DNA from: Lachnospiraceae bacterium UBA935
GTDB taxonomy: Bacteria; Bacillota; Clostridia; Lachnospirales; Lachnospiraceae
NCBI GenBank assembly: GCA_002293525.1
Contig: DBDJ01000067.1
Coordinates: forward strand, 57,019-121,018
Length of the DNA stretch: 64,000 nucleotides
Reading direction: 5' to 3'
Shown: piece by piece, positions 8,946 through 17,632 of the stretch
Layout of the letters: every line of letters starts with the position of its first letter
Position numbering within the stretch: the first letter of the stretch is position 1
Made by a program: the position numbers and the translations under genes
The notes under the pieces: generated by a model
Databases searched by the model: none
Told to the model about the DNA's origin: nothing
What the model saw: the letters and a program-made list of their open reading frames with translations, nothing else

Positions 8946-9665
8946 TCAACCCTCTTCACCTCGCAACATGATATGTATTTCATTGACCGATTTCCGGTAT
9001 TCTTTACTAATCGGCAGATCTGCGCCATTACACAAAACAACATTTTTATAGTGATATTGGCTAATATGTTTCATATTTACCAAATACGACTTGTGAATTC
9101 TTAAAAACCGTTGTTTCTTTTGATACAACATTTTCTGCACTTCATCCAATTTTCCATAATAACTATGGATGTCCTCCTTACAAACAATATAAATAAGCCT
9201 TTTATCACTGGTAAAATAAATAATATCCGAAAGACTTATACTATAACTCACTTTTTTTTTCTTAAAAGTTATGTTTTCAGATGCTTCTTGATATATTATC
9301 AGATATCTCCCCAAAATATCCTCAAAATGTCTTTTTTCGATAGGTTTACTAAAAAAATAAAACGGATGCACTTCATATCCGTTCCGAAAGAAAGTATCAT
9401 ACTGTGACATAAAGATCAACGTTGTAAATCGGTCTTTATCACGGATTTTTTTGGCTATCCGCAAGCCGTCGATCCCTTTCATTTCAATATCCAAAATTAT
9501 AAGGTCATATCTTCCATAAGCCCTTATATGCCCCAGCAGCTCTTCTCCGCAAGAGAAGAGCTGAAGCTCTATATTGATCCCCTTTTCGGCTGCCCACCGG
9601 TCAATATACTTTTTCATTATCATCAAATAGGCAACGTCATCATCACATACCCCTATCTTTAGCAT
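8946..9665 (-). CDS. LytTR-family response regulator
   Basis: Two-domain transcription factor. The receiver domain (1-120) has the acidic cluster D8-D10, the expected phosphorylation site D59 in LIILDIEMKG, and the conserved K107 in FFSKPI. The C-terminal LytTR DNA-binding domain (about 135-235) shows FLRIHKSYLVNM and LPISKEYRKSV, typical of AgrA/VirR-like regulators that bind paired direct repeats. I start at the ATG 9665 rather than the GTG at 9677, because that GTG is part of the AGGTGG ribosome binding site. No sensor kinase is adjacent. It is a close paralogue of the next gene upstream. Confidence 0.93.
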   Translation of the reverse strand: MLKIGVCDDDVAYLMIMKKYIDRWAAEKGINIELQLFSCGEELLGHIRAYGRYDLIILDIEMKGIDGLRIAKKIRDKDRFTTLIFMSQYDTFFRNGYEVHPFYFFSKPIEKRHFEDILGRYLIIYQEASENITFKKKKVSYSISLSDIIYFTSDKRLIYIVCKEDIHSYYGKLDEVQKMLYQKKQRFLRIHKSYLVNMKHISQYHYKNVVLCNGADLPISKEYRKSVNEIHIMLRGEEG

Positions 9666-9754
9666 TTTATTACCCACCTAATCCTTTAAATACGCTTTTC
9701 TATTGCTTAAGTATATTCGTATTCCATTTTTTTGTAAACAATAATAATAATAGA

Positions 9755-9785
9755 CATAGACAGGCCTTTCGCCTGCCTACGAAGA
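9755..9785 (-). terminator. Putative terminator between the two LytTR genes
   Basis: A hairpin AGGCAGGC-GAAAG-GCCTGTCT is followed on the minus strand by a U-rich but interrupted run (TATTATTATTATTG). It lies between the stop of the gene at 9948 and the start at 9665, so it may partly separate the two regulators. The weak T-run makes efficiency uncertain. Confidence 0.45.
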
Positions 9786-9947
9786 TAGGAAAATAAGATT
9801 GCAACGTCATAATGTAATATGTGCCGTTGCAATTATTATACGGTATTATTCTCTTCCTGATCCGATTTGTAATAAAAGGTATGGTGTGTCGTAACAACCT
9901 GCAGCAGGGCTGGGTCGGCCATTCGGCAAGTAAACTGCCAATAAGCT

Positions 9948-10667
9948 TCAGATATCTGCTGCATGATCAAGCAGCTGCCTACGCAGTTTCTTTCTTCTGG
10001 GGCGGCTGACCGGCAGCTTTTCCTGGTCCGCCATTTCGACATATTCATAACCATAGGCCCTGATCTGTCTGCTGTTGACGAAAAAAGACTGATGAATGCG
10101 GATGAATGTAACCGCTTTTGTTGCCATTATTTCCTCAACTTGATCCAACTTCCCGTAAAACCAGTAAACTTTCCCATTCCGGCAGACAACGCCGATGCGG
10201 CGTCTGTCACTGAAAAAATAATAGATTTCCCGGACCGGTATGGAATAGCGTGTCCTTTTATAGGAAAAGCGAAAAGCCTGATCATGGATCTCCGACTTGA
10301 CTAGTGCACCGTTCATAACGGAAAACAGTTCCTTCGCCGGAATCGGTTTGGAAAAAAAATAATAGGGGTGTACCCGATAGGCCTGTTTATAATAATGATC
10401 ACTGTTCGACATAAATATGATCAGCGTCTCCTTGCACATCTTCTGTATGTGTTTAGCCAGAATCAGACCGTTCATCCCACCTACTTCCATATCAAGGATG
10501 ACAACTTGATAATAACCGTATTCTCGGATATTTTCCAGCAGATCCTCACCATTATGAAAATGACTGATATCTGCGTTGAGGGATCTTGTTTTTGACCACT
10601 TAACTAAATAACCGCACAGTTTCTCTACAAACACCTTATTATCATCACATACTGCGATTCTGTACAT
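9948..10667 (-). CDS. LytTR-family response regulator (second paralogue)
   Basis: Same architecture and almost the same length as the regulator at 8946: receiver domain with D8/D9, phospho-acceptor D59 in VVILDMEVGG and K107 in FFSKPI, then a LytTR domain with FIRIHQSFFVNSRQIRAYGY. The ATG at 10667 has a GGGGAG box. The identical spacing of key residues shows recent duplication. No histidine kinase lies within reach, so signal input is either a distant kinase or non-canonical. It probably regulates genes through direct-repeat sites, which I could not pinpoint. Confidence 0.93.
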   Translation of the reverse strand: MYRIAVCDDNKVFVEKLCGYLVKWSKTRSLNADISHFHNGEDLLENIREYGYYQVVILDMEVGGMNGLILAKHIQKMCKETLIIFMSNSDHYYKQAYRVHPYYFFSKPIPAKELFSVMNGALVKSEIHDQAFRFSYKRTRYSIPVREIYYFFSDRRRIGVVCRNGKVYWFYGKLDQVEEIMATKAVTFIRIHQSFFVNSRQIRAYGYEYVEMADQEKLPVSRPRRKKLRRQLLDHAADI

Positions 10668-10694
10668 GCAATCTCCCCTAAAACCGCCTGTATC

Positions 10695-11846
10695 CTATAA
10701 CAACTTGTCTACCACCAGCCCCTTTTGATCTTCTTGCAGCAGCTTTGCCTCCTCTATCATTATTCTGATTTCCGCCTGTATCTGACTAATATCGACTTCC
10801 TTATTGATAACTGTTTTGATATGTTTGTGATCTGCTTCCTTACCAACGGCCGCTTCAATAATTTCATGGGCTTCTTTCTGATTATTTTTCTTGCGGCGGA
10901 CCAATTCCGTCTGCGGTATATTTAGTTCTTCCAGCGTTTCTCTGTCCGCTTGCACTTCTGTTACCGCTTGTTTTTCTCCATCTGCCTTCGCTTCTTTTTC
11001 TTCCTGTGCTTCTTTTTCCTCAGCCGCTTCCTTAGCGCTTTCAACCACTTCTTCAAGTTCTTCATCCATATGATCCATGGCTTCTGACTGCAATATACCA
11101 ATAATCTCCTGCGACCCGGCTTTTTCAATCTCTTCCGCAATCTTTTGCGCGTCAGTCATGCCATGTTCATTCGCTAATACTGCTTTGGTCGCTTCTATCT
11201 CCAGAACATTCTTCTTGATTTCTTCAATTGACTCATCGATAGTTTCGTTGTAGTATTCTTCCATTGAATCATCTGCTATACATTTTTCCTGATATAAAGT
11301 AAAAGGTTGGGATGAAAGCTCTACGGCCCGGTTCCATTCATCATCCGACAAGGTAGATGCCCAATCCGATCTGTAGCCATGGGCATCGCTTTGTGCTATA
11401 TCCTCCAACGCAACTATGATATCATCACGCCGGCTGTTCTCCTCTTCTCGTTCATATTTATGCAGTTCTGCTATTTTTCGGATAAGCTCTACATCCTGAT
11501 GTTCCTGACTGTCTTCCGTGATGTTGTATTCTTCGCGCATATCCGCCTGAGACTTGTGTAATCGCCTGATTTCACCTTTTGTCTTTGTCAATTTATCTTG
11601 CTCAACATCAATCTTGCCTAATTTTCCTTTAATCGAATCGCTCAGCTTAGAATCACTTTTAAACTGCTTATCAATGATCTGGCAAACTCTCGTTTTGATT
11701 TCTTCCCTTTTTGTTTCAATACGGGAATCCAGACCCGCAGACTTTCCAAACAGACCTGTACTTTCTTCTTTTGAACCTGACGGGCACAGAAGCTTGTTTT
11801 GCAGCATATCTCCGCTATAAATACTTACACTGTTCACTGCTTTCAT
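10695..11846 (-). CDS. Long coiled-coil protein of unknown function (383 aa)
   Basis: The product is highly charged and dominated by heptad-like helical stretches, with an Ala/Glu/Lys-rich run (about residues 270-300, SAKEAAEEKEAQEEKE). The N-terminus (MKAVNSVSIYSGDM) is not a signal peptide. No enzymatic motif is visible. I prefer ATG 11846, 8 nt after GGAGG, to the TTG at 11852, which is too close. It lies 27 nt upstream of the second LytTR gene and is probably co-transcribed with it. Possible roles are scaffold, surface or secretion-associated protein. Confidence 0.8.
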   Translation of the reverse strand: MKAVNSVSIYSGDMLQNKLLCPSGSKEESTGLFGKSAGLDSRIETKREEIKTRVCQIIDKQFKSDSKLSDSIKGKLGKIDVEQDKLTKTKGEIRRLHKSQADMREEYNITEDSQEHQDVELIRKIAELHKYEREEENSRRDDIIVALEDIAQSDAHGYRSDWASTLSDDEWNRAVELSSQPFTLYQEKCIADDSMEEYYNETIDESIEEIKKNVLEIEATKAVLANEHGMTDAQKIAEEIEKAGSQEIIGILQSEAMDHMDEELEEVVESAKEAAEEKEAQEEKEAKADGEKQAVTEVQADRETLEELNIPQTELVRRKKNNQKEAHEIIEAAVGKEADHKHIKTVINKEVDISQIQAEIRIMIEEAKLLQEDQKGLVVDKLL

Positions 11847-11952
11847 AGCCAAAACCTCCTTGTCAATCCTTTGCTCAGTATTCCGCTTCCTGCGTAATTA
11901 TTATGAATGCCGATAATAAACCATTACTTGTATTTATATCGTCTTTTTAATA

Positions 11953-11980
11953 GAAAAAAATAGCCTTTCGGCTACTTTTT
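11953..11980 (-). terminator. Bidirectional terminator after the polysaccharide locus
   Basis: Stem TAGCC-TTTC-GGCTA (11961-11974) is flanked by seven A on the left, read as U on the minus strand, and by CTTTTTT on the right. It lies just past the stop of the UDP-GlcNAc 4,6-dehydratase gene (12021) and ends that minus-strand transcription unit. Confidence 0.7.
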
Positions 11981-12020
11981 TACAAAAAATGAAAAAATTT
12001 ATCGGTTTACTGCCATTTCC

Positions 12021-13019
12021 TCAATTACCCTCAAACTCCAAAGTGCTGATTAATTCGCGGATTCTCTCCACCGTTAACCAATCCATATTATTATCCGAAC
12101 TATATGAAAAACCGTCCGCCACTTTCCTGCCGGAAGTATTGATCTGCTGCTTTTCATTCCAGACAACCTGAGGATAGACAATAAAATGCTTGTCATATTC
12201 ATAGGTAGTCATGGAATCTTCGACCGTCACCATGATCTCATGAAGCTTTTCGCCGGGCCGGATGCCCACCGGGCATATCCGGCAGCCAGGTAACATAGCT
12301 TCCGCTAAGTCGGTTATTTTGAAGGAAGGAATCTTGCTGATGAAGGTCTCGCCTCCGGTTGCTTCTTCCAGAGCCTTGATCACCAGTTCCACACCTTGGT
12401 TCAGACTGATCCAGAACCTTGTCATCCTGACATCGGTAACCGGCAGCTCGTTACGTCCTTCCGCCGCCAGCCGATGGTAAATTGGAATAATAGAACCCCT
12501 GCTTCCCGCTACATTGCCGTATCTTACAATGGAGAAATTAATATCCTTGGAGCCGGCGTAAGCATTGGCGGCAATAAACAGCTTGTCCGATACCAGTTTT
12601 GTCCCGCCGTACAGATTGACGGGATTGACCGCCTTGTCCGTTGACAGTGCTACCACCTTTTTGACCGCTGTATCCAATGCGGCATCGATAACGTTCTGAG
12701 CCCCATGGATATTAGTTTTTATCGCCTCATTGGGATTGTATTCACATGACGGGACCTGCTTCAGGGCCGCGGCATGAACCACATAATCCACTCCTTCAAA
12801 GGCTCTTGCCAAGCGCTCCTTATCCCTGACATCACCGATAAAAAACCGCATCTTATCAGCATGTTCGCGGAACTCGCCGGACATGACGAACTGTTTATAC
12901 TCGTCACGGGAATATATAATGATTTTTTTCGGATGATAATGAGCCAGAATATATCTGGTAAAACATTTCCCAAAGGATCCGGTTCCGCCGGTAATTAAGA
13001 TTGTTTTATCACTTAGCAT
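12021..13019 (-). CDS. UDP-N-acetylglucosamine 4,6-dehydratase (PseB/CapE type)
   Basis: Extended short-chain dehydrogenase with NAD-binding GGTGSFG at residues 11-17, TDK at 127-129 and the catalytic Y137xxxK141. The SRDEYKQ segment and the NPVNLYGGTK motif are those of enzymes that convert UDP-GlcNAc into a 4-keto-6-deoxy sugar, the first step to pseudaminic acid or FucNAc. I choose ATG 13019, preceded by GGAGGG, over the upstream 13100 start, which would add 27 non-conserved residues. No PseC or CapF/CapG partner is present in the window, so the final sugar is unknown. It ends the polysaccharide gene cluster. Confidence 0.9.
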   Translation of the reverse strand: MLSDKTILITGGTGSFGKCFTRYILAHYHPKKIIIYSRDEYKQFVMSGEFREHADKMRFFIGDVRDKERLARAFEGVDYVVHAAALKQVPSCEYNPNEAIKTNIHGAQNVIDAALDTAVKKVVALSTDKAVNPVNLYGGTKLVSDKLFIAANAYAGSKDINFSIVRYGNVAGSRGSIIPIYHRLAAEGRNELPVTDVRMTRFWISLNQGVELVIKALEEATGGETFISKIPSFKITDLAEAMLPGCRICPVGIRPGEKLHEIMVTVEDSMTTYEYDKHFIVYPQVVWNEKQQINTSGRKVADGFSYSSDNNMDWLTVERIRELISTLEFEGN

Positions 13020-13120
13020 GGTTTCCCTCCAAAAGTAGAATGGCAAAACAGCACGGCCAAAGGCAGAAATATTGTAGCTGCTCAGTAGGTAGTATAGCAC
13101 ACGGATACCGACAATGCAAA

Positions 13121-14104
13121 TTAACCCTTTATAAAGGCATGGACTTTTCTGGCCGTCTTGGGCAGCATACCAAAGATCATCAGGTAAAGCTTATGTTTTT
13201 TACTCAGGTAAGGATTGCGGATACTGTCCATCCCATGCCTTCTGATATACCTGATCACTTCCTGATAAAAGCCATTTCTCCGGTTCATCTGCACGATCGG
13301 GACATGCAACAGGTATTCCAGGCGCTGATAAAGGGCAAAACGCCGGGCTTCTGCCATCAGATCAGGATAATCCCTCGCTACGACAGCTTCCATCATATCG
13401 GCATTATCGACGATATCCAGATACACCCTGGAAAACTCTTCCTTACTCTTTTTTCTGGTAGTGCTGTCTTTGCGATAACAGACATGATAATATTGCTCCG
13501 GCACGATCATGACCTGATCCGCACGGGATAACAGCCTTACCAGCAAATGCAGGTCTTCATTCAATACCCCCTCCGGAAACCGGTCTTCGGCAAACAAAGA
13601 TGCCTTGATTATTTTTGTGCAAAAAGAAGCATCCCCCCGATGCAGCAGCAGTTCCCTGACAAAGTCGCGGCTGTCCGTCACCAGCTCTTTTTCCGGCGGA
13701 ACACAGACATCAGGCAGTTTCGTACCGGTCTCATCGATTTCATCTCGGGATGCTTGCGCGATCAGAAGATTCTTTGCTTTGATCTGTTTCAGCAAGCGTT
13801 CATACATTTCCGGTTCAATATAGTCATCACTGTCAACAAAGCCGATATACTCTCCGGTCGCCTGAGCCAGTCCCAGATTTCTTGCCGTGGAGGCGCCACC
13901 GTTCTCCTTGTGAAATACCTTGATTCTGGCATCTTCTTGGGCCATACGGTCGGCCATCCTGCCGCTTTGATCAGTCGAGCCGTCATTTACTATGATAATT
14001 TCCAGGTCTTGATAGGTCTGGTTCCTGATCGATGCAAGGCATCTGTCCAGCCAAGCCGCGGAATTATAGACCGGAACAATCACGCTTATTTTTTGTCCTT
14101 CCAT
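13121..14104 (-). CDS. GT2-family glycosyltransferase
   Basis: The N-terminal GT-A domain has the family hallmarks SVIVPVYNSAAWLDRCL, IIVNDGSTDQSG, GGASTARNLG and the DSDDY (DxD) metal/nucleotide-binding motif near residue 95. The C-terminal third is helical and basic. No membrane span is evident, so it acts at the cytoplasmic face, transferring a sugar to a lipid-linked intermediate. The ATG directly follows the stop of the upstream GT4 gene. Donor and acceptor cannot be read from sequence. Confidence 0.92.
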   Translation of the reverse strand: MEGQKISVIVPVYNSAAWLDRCLASIRNQTYQDLEIIIVNDGSTDQSGRMADRMAQEDARIKVFHKENGGASTARNLGLAQATGEYIGFVDSDDYIEPEMYERLLKQIKAKNLLIAQASRDEIDETGTKLPDVCVPPEKELVTDSRDFVRELLLHRGDASFCTKIIKASLFAEDRFPEGVLNEDLHLLVRLLSRADQVMIVPEQYYHVCYRKDSTTRKKSKEEFSRVYLDIVDNADMMEAVVARDYPDLMAEARRFALYQRLEYLLHVPIVQMNRRNGFYQEVIRYIRRHGMDSIRNPYLSKKHKLYLMIFGMLPKTARKVHAFIKG

Positions 14105-15274
14105 TTAACGATTTCCTCCGCAGCCTTTTTCCGGCCTGATCACCGGGGCAATGCTCAAGGGACCGGCGGCGGCAGGGTTGATTTTGCCTTCCTGTAATTC
14201 CTTTACCAAAAGTAACAGTCTGGCCGCCGCATTTTCTGCATTCCATGTATCAACAATCGTCTGATAAGCATTTCTGCCCATTGCTTGCCTTTCCTTGGGG
14301 TGATCCATCAAAAACCGCACCGCCTCCAGCATGCTGTGATACTTTCCGTTATGATAAATAAGGCCATTGACCCCGTTTTCAATCAGCCACGGCACTGCCC
14401 CGGCCTGACCGCTGGCCACTTCGGCACAGCCGCTGTTCATGGCCTCGTTCACTACCGCTCCCCAGCCTTCCAGATGATTGCTGGTAAACACATGAATATG
14501 GCTTTTCTCCATAAGCTTCCTGACCTGCTCCGGCGGACAAAAACCATAAAAAGTTATCCGGTCCTCCACCTGCCAGTCTCCGGCCAGCCGCTTTACTCCT
14601 TCTTCCAGCTCCCCGCCTCCGGCCATATGGATATGAAAATCGTAACCGCCTCGCTTCAGATCTTTAGCCAGCCTTATCATATACTCTGGCTGCTTCAACG
14701 GGATCAGCCGTCCCGCCCATACGATCTGTATCGTGGTTTCCTGTTCCTTCCCGCTCCAGAGCTCATCGCCGTACTGCACTGTTGGCGGAAAATAGCCCCA
14801 GCGGAACATCTTTCCCGGATAAGCGCGGATAAGCCGAAAGTCAGAGGGCACATAAGCCCCCGCACACAACAGATATACCGGACTGTTGCGATAGCGGATA
14901 TGATCCTGGTACTTTTGCCGCAGCCCTTGGGGCGAAATCGCTTTCCACTGTCCTTCGCGGTATAGCCGCTCGCTGATCCGCACGGTCAGTTTTCCGGCAC
15001 GAAGCCGTTCTCCGATCAGGTCTTCCCGGTCGCTCCAGCCTGCCAGTAAGACGTCGCTTTCCATGACCAGGCGGCGGCAGTATGCTTCCTCTTCATAAAG
15101 ACAATGCACATAGGGCCGCTCTTCTCCCGCCCGGCTCCAGCCCATGGAAAGCCGCTCCGCTTCGATCGGGCTGGTCTGGATAAAGGCATAGTCTGCCCCG
15201 AGCTGCGCAAAGCAAGCCTCCGAAAAGGGGAGCTGATGATGATTGATATAATTAGAAATGAAGGTTAATCTCAT
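14105..15274 (-). CDS. GT4-family (GT-B) glycosyltransferase
   Basis: GT-B fold enzyme. The C-terminal domain has IVWAGRLIPLKQPE, ITFYGFCPPEQVRKL and the EX7E catalytic/nucleotide motif in HLEGWGAVVNEAM. The N-terminus starts as a typical nucleotide-sugar transferase (LTFISNYINHHQ). It overlaps the upstream glycosyltransferase by 23 nt and is followed without a gap by a GT2 gene, so the three are co-translated. Acceptor and donor are unknown; retaining GT4 enzymes in such loci often use GDP- or UDP-sugars. Confidence 0.92.
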   Translation of the reverse strand: MRLTFISNYINHHQLPFSEACFAQLGADYAFIQTSPIEAERLSMGWSRAGEERPYVHCLYEEEAYCRRLVMESDVLLAGWSDREDLIGERLRAGKLTVRISERLYREGQWKAISPQGLRQKYQDHIRYRNSPVYLLCAGAYVPSDFRLIRAYPGKMFRWGYFPPTVQYGDELWSGKEQETTIQIVWAGRLIPLKQPEYMIRLAKDLKRGGYDFHIHMAGGGELEEGVKRLAGDWQVEDRITFYGFCPPEQVRKLMEKSHIHVFTSNHLEGWGAVVNEAMNSGCAEVASGQAGAVPWLIENGVNGLIYHNGKYHSMLEAVRFLMDHPKERQAMGRNAYQTIVDTWNAENAAARLLLLVKELQEGKINPAAAGPLSIAPVIRPEKGCGGNR

Positions 15275-16580
15275 GATAAATGTCCATCAGCCTTTCATAA
15301 TTCATGTCCCGGTCATGAACTGCTGCCGCCCGCGCTGCGGCACCTTCCGACACTGTCCTGGCGACATCTTCGTCCCAGGCCTTCAGAACCGCTCCTGCCA
15401 GCGCTGTAACGTCGCCGGATTCAAAAAGAATCCCTTCCCGGCCATCCGTTATCATATCCGGGATCCCGCCGACCGCCGCCGCCACAACCGGTACCCCTAA
15501 CAGCATCGCTTCCGCTACCGTATTGGGAGAATTTTCAATAATAGAGGGACAAACAAACACGCTGCTTTTTAAAAACCGGGCTTTCATCGCTTCCGCATCC
15601 AGTTTGCCCAGGATGACGACTTTATCCTCCAGCCGGTGCCGCCTGATGAGTTCATGCAGGTATTGCCCATAAGAAGATATCTTGATGCGGTCCTTAATTG
15701 ATAAGTAATCTACGATACTGTTCCCCGCCACATACAGACGGATATCCGGCCTTTTCTTTACGATCAGCGGCATGGCTTCCAGCATAGAATGAAAGCCTTT
15801 GATCGGATAATCACCCTGTCCCATAAAAATACTGCCCGGCTCACAATGTTCACGCTCCCACCTGCCCGAGTAGAAAGCATCCCTCATGATTTCGTTCATC
15901 CGGTAATACTTTGCATCGGGATTGATCTTTGCCGTGACTTCACGGTCAAATCCGGTCCGGCCGGTGATATGGCCGGCCCATGATATCACTTCCTTTTCAC
16001 TCAGTGCACGCAGGTAAAACTTTGCCTGCTGCTGCCGCAACGAATCCCGTTTCAGCCAGTCCCGGAAAGTAACCCGGTCCACCACTTTTTTCGGCAGTCC
16101 CTGCGTATAGACCTCGGCAATCTTGCAGCAAAGACCCTGAATCCCCACCAAGGTCTTCTCCGGCCTGTCCCACACTCTGGTAAGAGCTCGGGCATGCGGA
16201 AACTCCGTTCCGAAGATATGAACGACGTCCGGCCGGAAATCATCCAATATTTTTTTCAGCTGCCGTTCCAGGCTCTCGTCATACCGATCAGGCCTGTTTA
16301 AGCTTTCCCGGAATCCGTAACACCTTACTTTTCCGATAGGGAAGAACAGGGCTGCTTCCCCCGCAGAACTCTTTTCCGAAGCATCTCCGGAAACCCTTCC
16401 GAAAACAGCATTCTGACTGCTGTCCATCGGAAAACAGATTCCCAGTTCCGCCTTGCTTTCCCTTTCTCCGGCAAAGCGGTTATATACCCCCGTCAGCCAG
16501 CCTTCACGGTTGCTGTAAGATAGGTTCAGATGCTCCGCTATGGCCGGAAGCATGATATTACATAACCACAAAATCCTCAC
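15252..16580 (-). CDS. GT4-family (GT-B) glycosyltransferase
   Basis: GT-B glycosyltransferase of 442 residues with GSIFMGQGDYPIKGFHSML, DKVVILGKL and the EX7E motif ENSPNTVAE in the C-terminal domain. The segment VHIFGTEFPHARAL is typical of the N-terminal Rossmann half. It starts at a GTG (16580), ten nt after GGAG. A minisatellite lies directly upstream. It probably adds one residue of the repeat unit; the specific sugar is not predictable here. Confidence 0.92.
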   Translation of the reverse strand: MRILWLCNIMLPAIAEHLNLSYSNREGWLTGVYNRFAGERESKAELGICFPMDSSQNAVFGRVSGDASEKSSAGEAALFFPIGKVRCYGFRESLNRPDRYDESLERQLKKILDDFRPDVVHIFGTEFPHARALTRVWDRPEKTLVGIQGLCCKIAEVYTQGLPKKVVDRVTFRDWLKRDSLRQQQAKFYLRALSEKEVISWAGHITGRTGFDREVTAKINPDAKYYRMNEIMRDAFYSGRWEREHCEPGSIFMGQGDYPIKGFHSMLEAMPLIVKKRPDIRLYVAGNSIVDYLSIKDRIKISSYGQYLHELIRRHRLEDKVVILGKLDAEAMKARFLKSSVFVCPSIIENSPNTVAEAMLLGVPVVAAAVGGIPDMITDGREGILFESGDVTALAGAVLKAWDEDVARTVSEGAAARAAAVHDRDMNYERLMDIYHEINLHF

Positions 16581-16607
16581 TTTTTTCTCCGTTTCACTTG
16601 ATACCTG

Positions 16608-16692
16608 TATTTATTTCTGCATTTATTTCTGCATTTATTTCTGCATTTATTTCTGCATTTTTTCTGTATTTATTTCTGCATTTTTTCTACAT
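16608..16692. repeat. Minisatellite, about 12-bp unit (TTTATTTCTGCA)
   Basis: The unit TTTATTTCTGCA is repeated head to tail, first perfectly and then with shortened or changed units ending in CTACATTA. It fills the gap between two glycosyltransferase genes, upstream of the GTG at 16580. Copy number is likely to vary between strains. Confidence 0.8.
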
Positions 16693-16759
16693 TAATATCT
16701 ATGCTTTAGATTCTCAGCCATAATCTTGCTAATATTTTATCTTACATATAGAATCTTTA

Positions 16760-17614
16760 TTATCTCTTATTATAAATTATTTTCTTTATTCTATTATATA
16801 ATGCGGCAGTTTTCTTATTCTGCGCCATTTTACTCCTGATTGGTGCCAATGTCAGCCAAAGGATAATCTGATATTGCAGGATCTCCCCCCTGCTCATATA
16901 TTTTCCGGCAATTTCTTTATGCTCTTTATCGGACAGACGCCGGTTTGCTTTTGATTCGGAAAATCCTCCGCCTTCATAACAGGCAACTGTCAAGGCCGTG
17001 TATGAAAGATGTGCCTTTTCTTCCAGCGCACACCATAAAAACTGCTCATAATCAGCTCTTACCCGATATTGTAACATAAAGGGATGCCGGCTTAGCAATT
17101 CCCTTTCATAGAAACAGGCCTGATGGCAGGGCACGTTCCGATATAAGCCAAAACGGTCGAGCCGGGGATTGGATGTTACCTGCTCTCCGGTCAGCATTTC
17201 CAGAATATCTCCATATAGTATCGTTAAGCCCGGATTATCTTTGGTTTTATCTTTGGTTTTATCTTTGAAATTATCTTTGCTATCCTCGATGGCACTATGG
17301 ATCCTTGCCAAGACGTTTTCATCCCGGAGTACATCACCGCAATTCAGAAAATAGACAAACCGTCCTTGTGCCTTGGCGACAGCCTGGTTCATTGCGTCAT
17401 AGATGCCGCTATCCTTTTCCTTGTATACTTTAATCCGCGCATCTTGGTTGCTCTTCTCCCAAGACTCTATTGTCCCGTCCGAAGACAGGCCGTCTTTGAT
17501 AATCACTTCATAATCAGCATAAGTCTGTGATGTTATGCTGTCTAAGGTTATTTGTAATTTATTGCCGGGATTCAGGCATACTACGATGACGGAAAAGACT
17601 GGTGCTTGTTTCAT
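16760..17614 (-). CDS. GT2-family glycosyltransferase with a KDKT repeat insert
   Basis: GT-A glycosyltransferase: SVIVVCLNPGNKL, VIIKDGLSSDGT, DSGIYDAMNQAVAKAQG and the FLNCGD motif that replaces DxD, typical of the WcaA/colanic-acid type group. Between residues of about 108 and 125 there is a Lys/Asp-rich insert, DNFKDKTKDKTKDNPG, encoded by a 12-nt tandem repeat (17238-17285), so length may vary between strains. ATG 17614 has an AAGGAG box. It lies between the EpsG-type gene and a GT4 gene on the same strand. Confidence 0.9.
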   Translation of the reverse strand: MKQAPVFSVIVVCLNPGNKLQITLDSITSQTYADYEVIIKDGLSSDGTIESWEKSNQDARIKVYKEKDSGIYDAMNQAVAKAQGRFVYFLNCGDVLRDENVLARIHSAIEDSKDNFKDKTKDKTKDNPGLTILYGDILEMLTGEQVTSNPRLDRFGLYRNVPCHQACFYERELLSRHPFMLQYRVRADYEQFLWCALEEKAHLSYTALTVACYEGGGFSESKANRRLSDKEHKEIAGKYMSRGEILQYQIILWLTLAPIRSKMAQNKKTAALYNRIKKIIYNKR

Positions 17615-17632
17615 ATGAACTCCTTAACATCC

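Noticed and set aside
16608..16692. CRISPR array at the 12-bp repeats
   Set aside because: Repeats are adjacent without spacers, too short, and there are no cas genes.
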